Shown here: one piece after another, positions 63,445-64,000 of the stretch
Layout: every line of letters starts with the position of its first letter
Numbering within the stretch: the first letter of the stretch is position 1
NCBI RefSeq assembly: GCF_946885955.1
Contig: NZ_CAMPHI010000002.1
Span: 1-64,000 of the forward strand
Origin: an uncultured Pseudomonas sp.
GTDB lineage: Bacteria; Pseudomonadota; Gammaproteobacteria; Pseudomonadales; Pseudomonadaceae
Length of the DNA: 64,000 bases
Direction of reading: 5' to 3'
Made by a program: the position numbers and the translations under genes
Notes under the pieces: generated by a model
What the model was told of the DNA's origin: nothing
Database searches by the model: none
What the model saw: only the letters and a program-made list of their open reading frames with translations

Positions 63445-64000
63445 ATGTACGACCTAATTGGTGATATCCACGGCTACGCGTCGGTGCTCAAGCGCTTGCT
63501 GGTCAAGCTCGGCTATGTCGAGGGTGACGGTGCTTGGCGGCATCCGCAGCGCAAGGTAATTTTTCTTGGTGATTTCGTCGACCGCGGGCCGGAGCAGGTC
63601 GAGGTGATCGATATCGTGCGACGTATGGTGGAGGCCGGCCAGGCGTTGGCGGTGATGGGCAATCACGAGTTCAATGCCGTTGCCTGGGCTACAGCGGACG
63701 AGGCCAAGCCCGGAGAGTTTCTCCGCGCTCATAGCAGCAAGAACCGTCACCAGCACGCGGCGTTTCTCGAGCAGATTGTCGAAGGCTCGTCCGCACATCA
63801 GCAGGCCATAGCCTGGTTTAAGACCCTGCCGCTTTTTCTGGATATCGACGGCCTAAGGGTGGTGCATGCCTGTTGGCACCCTGCCCACCTCGAGGTATTG
63901 GCCGCCCATATCGATGAGGGAAATAGGGTCAGGGCCGAGTCCTGGCCGGTGCTTTGCCGCGAAGGCAGTGCGCCATTCGAGGCCTTGGAAACCATCCTCA
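63445..64000 (+). CDS. Calcineurin-like metallophosphoesterase (3' end outside window)
   Basis: The frame opens at an ATG at 63445 and stays open to the edge (185 codons). It has all three metal-binding motifs of the calcineurin-like family: GDIHG (residues 6-10), GDFVDRGP and GNHEFNA. Such enzymes split phosphoesters, for example diadenosine polyphosphates or phosphoproteins. The N-terminal GDIHGYASVLKRLLVKLGY segment resembles PrpE/ApaH-type enzymes. The substrate is not known. The end is missing. Confidence 0.9.
   Translation, partial: MYDLIGDIHGYASVLKRLLVKLGYVEGDGAWRHPQRKVIFLGDFVDRGPEQVEVIDIVRRMVEAGQALAVMGNHEFNAVAWATADEAKPGEFLRAHSSKNRHQHAAFLEQIVEGSSAHQQAIAWFKTLPLFLDIDGLRVVHACWHPAHLEVLAAHIDEGNRVRAESWPVLCREGSAPFEALETIL

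Overview
The window is a chromosomal segment of a gammaproteobacterium, almost certainly a plant- or host-associated Pseudomonas. Evidence for the genus is the origin-proximal order rpmH-dnaA-dnaN-recF-gyrB on one side of the origin and rnpA-yidD-yidC-mnmE ... mnmG-rsmG-parA-parB-atpIBEFHAGDC-glmU-DeoR regulator-glmS on the other. It is supported by Pseudomonas-type protein starts (AtpI, RnpA), parS sites inside recF and a REP-like repeat. The species cannot be fixed from the sequence alone.

Layout. (1) 1-570: a LysE/RhtB exporter running off the left edge. (2) 570-6470: an accessory locus with three tandem copies of a type III effector module. Copy B is intact: a CesT-type chaperone followed by a 703-residue leucine-rich-repeat protein with a NEL-type ubiquitin ligase domain, preceded by a consensus hrp box. 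Copy A has a frameshifted effector and a truncated chaperone. Copy C is a short deletion remnant. (3) 6550-9750: a bufferin-type operon (bufA, bufB, bufC) followed by a cyclopropane-synthase-like methyltransferase. (4) 10190-11110: cyanase and an orphan PAAR-like protein. (5) 11226-33220: a complete type VI secretion locus. One arm reads leftwards (tssB, tssC, hcp, tssE, tssF, tssG, clpV, four small AT-rich cargo genes, vgrG, a MORN protein); the other reads rightwards (tssJ, tssK, tssL, tssM, tssA). (6) 33228-63101: conserved core genes for membrane protein, amino-sugar and cell-wall precursor metabolism, the F1Fo ATP synthase, chromosome partition, tRNA modification, protein insertion and replication start. 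Two clusters of DnaA boxes lie at 50.3-50.9 kb and 56.3-56.8 kb. (7) 63445-64000: a metallophosphoesterase running off the right edge.

The most interesting parts are the accessory regions. The AT-rich cargo island at 13.85-16.76 kb encodes four separate single-domain proteins. One resembles the BLF1/CNF1 glutamine deamidases (LSGC motif, His 15 residues later), two carry the zinc deaminase signature (HAE plus PC-C), and one has a His-then-Cys layout like permuted papain-fold enzymes. None has an evident immunity gene beside it. The LRR-NEL array couples a perfect hrp box to a chaperone and an E3-ligase-like effector, with two decaying paralogues that keep the same N-terminal signal and the same KRPRL-containing tail. 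Together these suggest a strain equipped with both type III and type VI routes to deliver enzymes into other, possibly eukaryotic, cells. Delivery and target are inference.
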